Positions 15,154-17,928 of a stretch of 17,928 nucleotides of DNA are shown piece after piece. Every line of letters begins with the position of its first letter. The stretch's first letter is position 1. This DNA is from Christensenella sp. UBA4636. Lineage in GTDB: Bacteria; Bacillota; Clostridia; Christensenellales; Borkfalkiaceae. Below the pieces are notes generated by a model, which was not told the origin of the DNA, searched no databases, and saw only the letters and a list, made by a program, of their open reading frames with translations. The DNA lies in NCBI GenBank assembly GCA_002405915.1, contig DHMS01000039.1:33515-51442 (forward strand). Direction: 5' to 3'. A program made the translations under genes and the position numbers.

Positions 15154-15654
15154 ATGCTCTATCTTGCGGTCGGGCTTGCCGTCGTTTTTTTTGCGCCCGT
15201 AATTTTCAAAATCTATCTGTTTTTCGACGAAGAAAGCGGGCGGGCGAACTTTTGCGTTTACGTGTTTTTCGTGCGCGTTTTCGGCGGCTACGCAAAGCTT
15301 AGCGGAAAATACCTTATGCTCCACCTGTCGGAAAAGCAGGCGAAAGGCTTTACTAAAAACGATATGAATATGAGCGGAGTCAACCTTTTAAGGGCTTTTT
15401 TCCCGCTTGAATTTTATCTCGGACTGCGTGTGCCGTACGACAATCTAAGCGCGCTTTTTGCTTTTCATTCGGCTTGCGTATTGACTGCTCCCGTCATAAA
15501 AACATTAAAGCCCGCTCTTAAAGTAACGGCAAAAGCCGAAGGAGGGCAAAGCTTTTCTTTGGCGGCAAAGTTCAAAACGGCGGTTAACTTGTTTTCCGTT
15601 TTATTAAAACTTTCGGAGGGATTATGGAAAAAAGCAATCAAACAGAAGAAATAG
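15154..15654 (+). CDS. DUF2953 (YtfI-like) membrane-associated protein
   Basis: This 166-residue protein has one N-terminal membrane span (LYLAVGLAVVFFAPVIF), then a soluble domain with basic and aromatic residues and a C-terminal amphipathic end. I assign DUF2953 mainly by context: it overlaps the gerW start by 31 bases, and in Bacillus and Clostridia ytfI (DUF2953) lies directly upstream of ytfJ/gerW. Similarity in the sequence itself (FLR-type KTAVNLFSVLLKL ending) is weak. It is a bit short for the family (often about 200-230). No in-frame start lies upstream before a TGA at 15130, and no clear ribosome site precedes ATG 15154, so start confidence is low. Function is unknown. Confidence 0.65.
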   Translation: MLYLAVGLAVVFFAPVIFKIYLFFDEESGRANFCVYVFFVRVFGGYAKLSGKYLMLHLSEKQAKGFTKNDMNMSGVNLLRAFFPLEFYLGLRVPYDNLSALFAFHSACVLTAPVIKTLKPALKVTAKAEGGQSFSLAAKFKTAVNLFSVLLKLSEGLWKKAIKQKK

Positions 15655-15974
15655 TAAAATCCGTTATAGCTGCAAGCGACGTTACCACCGTGATAGGCGA
15701 ACCGTTCACAACTCCCGGCGGTGCAACCGTAATACCCGTCGGAACTTCCGTCACGGCGGTGCTTACGGGCAGCGGCGAATATGGCGAAGTAGGCTTGTTT
15801 TCCGGTAACAAAACGTACCCTAAAACAGGCGGAGGCGGCGGTATTTCGTCCGTTAAGCCTTACGGGTTTATCGTCGAAAGAGGTAAAAAAATCGAGTTTG
15901 TTTCTTGCCCCGTCGGTACGGGCGAAAAGCTTTTGAGCGAGGTTTTAAACTTTTTGAAAGATGAAAAACGTTAA
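15624..15974 (+). CDS. gerW: GerW family sporulation protein (YtfJ)
   Basis: This 116-residue protein of the YtfJ/GerW family is a forespore protein in B. subtilis needed for normal spore germination. The conserved core is VIGEPFTTPGGATVIPV, then a Gly-rich GGGGGISSVKP and the GFIVERGKKIEFV strand, all typical. A strong ribosome site GGAGGG (about 15615-15620) lies within the preceding gene just before ATG 15624. Its end overlaps the dacF start by 14 bases. The family also occurs in lineages where sporulation is not proven, so presence alone does not show that this organism sporulates. Confidence 0.9.
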   Translation: MEKSNQTEEIVKSVIAASDVTTVIGEPFTTPGGATVIPVGTSVTAVLTGSGEYGEVGLFSGNKTYPKTGGGGGISSVKPYGFIVERGKKIEFVSCPVGTGEKLLSEVLNFLKDEKR

Positions 15975-17100
15975 ATTGAAAAAACTTTTAATATCGCTTT
16001 TATTATGCGTGATTTTAGCTGTTTTTACGTCACGCATGATATGTTTTGAAAGCGAAAAAAGCATAAAAGCGAACGCCGCGCAAACTGTAAGCGAAATAGT
16101 AATCGACGAAAGGACTAAGCGCATTTTATTCGAAAGCAACGCGGACGAAAAACGCCCTATCGCTTCAACCACTAAAATACTGACCGCGCTCACCGTTTTA
16201 AAACACGCAAAGCTTGACGAGATTGTAAAAGTAGACGATAAAGCGGTCGGCGTAGAGGGTTCGAGTATCTACTTAAAATTAGGCGACCGTCTAACCGTCG
16301 AAGAACTTTTGTACGGGCTTATGCTGCGCTCCGGCAACGACGCGGCAACCGCGCTCGCTATCCATGTCGGCGGGAGTGTTGAAAACTTCGCCAAGACGAT
16401 GAACGAGGAAGCGGAAAAAGCGGGAGCGAAAAACTCTTCTTTCAAAACTCCGCACGGGCTCGATACGGAAGGGCATTTTTCCACCGCTCGTGACTTAGCT
16501 TTGATAACCGCCGAAGCTTTTAAAATCACCTCGTTCGAAAAAATCGTCGGAAGTAAAAGTTATCGGCGAACAGACGGCGGAACGTGGGTGAACAAAAACA
16601 AAATTCTTTCCACCTTAGACGGCGGCGACGGCGTTAAAACGGGCTACACAAAAAAGGCGGGGCGTTGCCTTGTCGCTTCCGCGACGAAAAACGGCGCAAG
16701 GTATATTTCCGTCGTTTTAAACTGCGCGCCTATGTTCGAGCGTTCCCGCGAACTCATAAACAATTGTTTTAACGATTTTACCCCGCAAAAGGTTTTTGCA
16801 AAAGGCGAAGAGTTAGGCTCGGCAAAAATAAAAGACTGTATCGGAAACAAAATTTTTAAATTTTCGTGCGCGGAAGATATAATCCTGCCGTTAAAAAGCG
16901 GCGAGCGAAATTCCGTAGAAAAATCGGTCGATATCTCAAAAAACCTCTCTTTACCGTTAAAAAGAGGACAAATTATCGGAAAAGTTGATTTTTACCTCAG
17001 TAAAGACTTGATTTTTTCTTGTAAATTAGTTACTATTAACGATATAGAAAAATGCGGCTTTAAAGAAATTCTTTCCGAAGTTGCCGCGAGGTGGACTTAA
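15961..17100 (+). CDS. dacF: D-alanyl-D-alanine carboxypeptidase, DacF/PBP5 type
   Basis: This 379-residue serine peptidase trims the terminal D-Ala from peptidoglycan pentapeptides outside the membrane. A signal peptide (about 1-40; KLKKLLISLLLCVILAVF) is visible. Catalytic motifs are STTK (Ser69 nucleophile, Lys72), SGN at 124-126 and KTG at 226-228, followed by the C-terminal PBP5-type beta domain (about 275-379). No hydrophobic anchor helix stands out at the end, but an amphipathic one is possible. The start overlaps gerW; the ribosome site is weak. Neighbours gerW and rluB suggest a DacF/DacB sporulation-linked role. The spmA-spmB genes often placed between dacB and rluB are missing. Confidence 0.93.
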   Translation: MKNVKLKKLLISLLLCVILAVFTSRMICFESEKSIKANAAQTVSEIVIDERTKRILFESNADEKRPIASTTKILTALTVLKHAKLDEIVKVDDKAVGVEGSSIYLKLGDRLTVEELLYGLMLRSGNDAATALAIHVGGSVENFAKTMNEEAEKAGAKNSSFKTPHGLDTEGHFSTARDLALITAEAFKITSFEKIVGSKSYRRTDGGTWVNKNKILSTLDGGDGVKTGYTKKAGRCLVASATKNGARYISVVLNCAPMFERSRELINNCFNDFTPQKVFAKGEELGSAKIKDCIGNKIFKFSCAEDIILPLKSGERNSVEKSVDISKNLSLPLKRGQIIGKVDFYLSKDLIFSCKLVTINDIEKCGFKEILSEVAARWT

Positions 17101-17104
17101 TAAA

Positions 17105-17806
17105 ATGAGAATCAACAAATATTTAGCGGAATCGGGCGTGGCTTCCCGTCGCGCTTCCGATAAGCTTATTGAAGAAAAACGAGTGCTGATAAACGGCAAA
17201 ACGGCAACGCTCGGCAGCGAAGTCGAGGACGGCGACACCGTTACCGTGGACGGAAGCGTGGTGCGCCCCGTTAAAAAGTATTCGTATTATATGCTCAATA
17301 AACCCAAGGGCTACGTCACTACGGTTAAAGACGACAAGGGCAGAAAAACCGTTATGGACTTGCTCCCGAAAAAAGGCGACAGGCTTTACCCCGTGGGCAG
17401 GCTCGACTACGACACCGAGGGGCTTTTGATTATAACCAACGACGGCGACCTTGCCCAAAGGCTCACGCACCCCGTCAACGAAGTGCCTAAAACTTACGTT
17501 GCGAAAATCGAAGGCGTGCTTACCGAAAATATGCTTGCTCGGCTCCGCGGCGGCGTTGAAGTGGACGGCGTAAGAACAAAAAAATCGGCGGTCAGAATTA
17601 TAGACGAAACAAAAACAGAAACAAAAGTTTCCGTCACCATCACCGAAGGGCGTAATAGGCAAGTAAGAAAGATGTTCGAAGCCGTCGGCAAGGAAGTAAT
17701 CTTTTTAAAGCGCGTAAAAATAGGCGACCTTGCGCTGCGCGGCTTAAACCGCGGCGAATACCGCCCGCTCACAAAGGAAGAAATTTACTACCTTAAAAAC
17801 GTGTAA
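17105..17806 (+). CDS. rluB: Pseudouridine synthase, RluB/RsuA family
   Basis: This 233-residue enzyme makes pseudouridine in ribosomal RNA, probably in 23S (RluB) rather than 16S (RsuA). An N-terminal S4 RNA-binding domain (about 1-60: MRINKYLAESGVASRRASD, then INGKTA) precedes the catalytic domain. The GRLDYDTEGLL motif contains the catalytic Asp101. MLNKPKGYVTTVKD, NDGDLAQRLTHP and ITEGRNRQVRKMFEAVG are also typical. GAGGTGG at 17088-17094 is the ribosome site for ATG 17105; a TTG eight codons upstream lies inside dacF and is not needed. This completes the gerW-dacF-rluB chain, with a 4-base gap to dacF. The exact rRNA position is inferred from the usual neighbourhood. Confidence 0.93.
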   Translation: MRINKYLAESGVASRRASDKLIEEKRVLINGKTATLGSEVEDGDTVTVDGSVVRPVKKYSYYMLNKPKGYVTTVKDDKGRKTVMDLLPKKGDRLYPVGRLDYDTEGLLIITNDGDLAQRLTHPVNEVPKTYVAKIEGVLTENMLARLRGGVEVDGVRTKKSAVRIIDETKTETKVSVTITEGRNRQVRKMFEAVGKEVIFLKRVKIGDLALRGLNRGEYRPLTKEEIYYLKNV

Positions 17807-17856
17807 AATATGCTTGAAAAGCGGCTCGGTATTGGCGTATAGAGTACAAGCGAAAG

Positions 17857-17904
17857 AGGATAAATTATTATATAAGATAAATTATTATATAATTTGTTTA
17901 TCCT
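17857..17904 (+). repeat. 17-base tandem repeat within a hairpin
   Basis: GATAAATTATTATATAA occurs twice in direct tandem (17859-17875 and 17876-17892). The pair is enclosed by AGGATAAA (17857-17864) and TTTATCCT (17897-17904), an 8-base inverted repeat. The second unit also makes AAATTAT-TAT-ATAATTT with the following bases. It might be a terminator region for rluB, but the stem is AT-rich. Confidence 0.75.
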
Positions 17905-17905
17905 T

Positions 17906-17928
17906 AACTTTCAACTTTCACCTTTCAA
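17906..17928 (+). repeat. 7-base AACTTTC-type short tandem repeat at window edge
   Basis: AACTTTC (17906-17912), AACTTTC (17913-17919) and ACCTTTC (17920-17926) follow one another, and the array continues off the window. It is non-coding as seen here. Confidence 0.6.

Noticed and set aside
17123..17662. Minus-strand open frame of 179 codons inside rluB
   Set aside because: It is fully antisense to conserved rluB motifs and shows no family signature.

Overview
The window is a dense, all plus-strand stretch of a low-to-mid GC Gram-positive chromosome, most likely an uncultured member of the Clostridia. The grounds are the mcsA-mcsB-clpC module, a long-form HPF, a YwlE-type phosphatase, a GerW (YtfJ) sporulation-type protein next to a DUF2953 (YtfI-like) gene and a DacF-type carboxypeptidase, and strong GGAGG-type ribosome binding sites. 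Eighteen coding regions are supported. I saw no tRNA, rRNA, CRISPR array or transposase.

Layout. At 169-1106, a low-molecular-weight phosphatase with the arginine-phosphatase signature overlaps rpiB and ends in a clear terminator. upp (uracil salvage) and galU (UDP-glucose synthesis) follow at 1194-2801, and a terminator-like hairpin closes galU. A near-consensus extended -10 promoter then drives mcsA-mcsB, followed by clpC and hpf (2972-7409). Next come a TIM-barrel sugar isomerase-like protein and pgi (7461-9690), then a cation diffusion facilitator (9787-10953). A flavoprotein of the PRK07208 type and a multi-membrane-span GT-C glycosyltransferase sit 12 bases apart (11002-14265), followed by a lipoprotein with an alpha/beta-hydrolase domain (14280-15113). 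The last block is DUF2953 - gerW - dacF - rluB (15154-17806), with overlapping genes. The window ends in a repeat-rich, AT-rich intergenic stretch.

How they fit together. The most notable theme is protein-arginine phosphorylation. The window encodes a putative eraser (YwlE-like), the writer (McsB), its zinc-finger partner (McsA) and the reader/unfoldase (ClpC). In this lineage the module looks remodelled. McsA stops before its UVR domain, and the matching UVR-like motif in the ClpC middle domain is degenerate. The ClpP-docking tripeptide expected in the second AAA domain of ClpC is not visible. The McsB allosteric RDxxRA motif has lost its first Arg, and no ctsR gene or CtsR operator is seen. 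A second theme is envelope and sugar metabolism: galU, pgi, the flavoprotein/glycosyltransferase pair, the lipoprotein esterase and dacF.

All family comparisons are from memory of reference proteins such as those of Bacillus subtilis. No alignment or database search was run.
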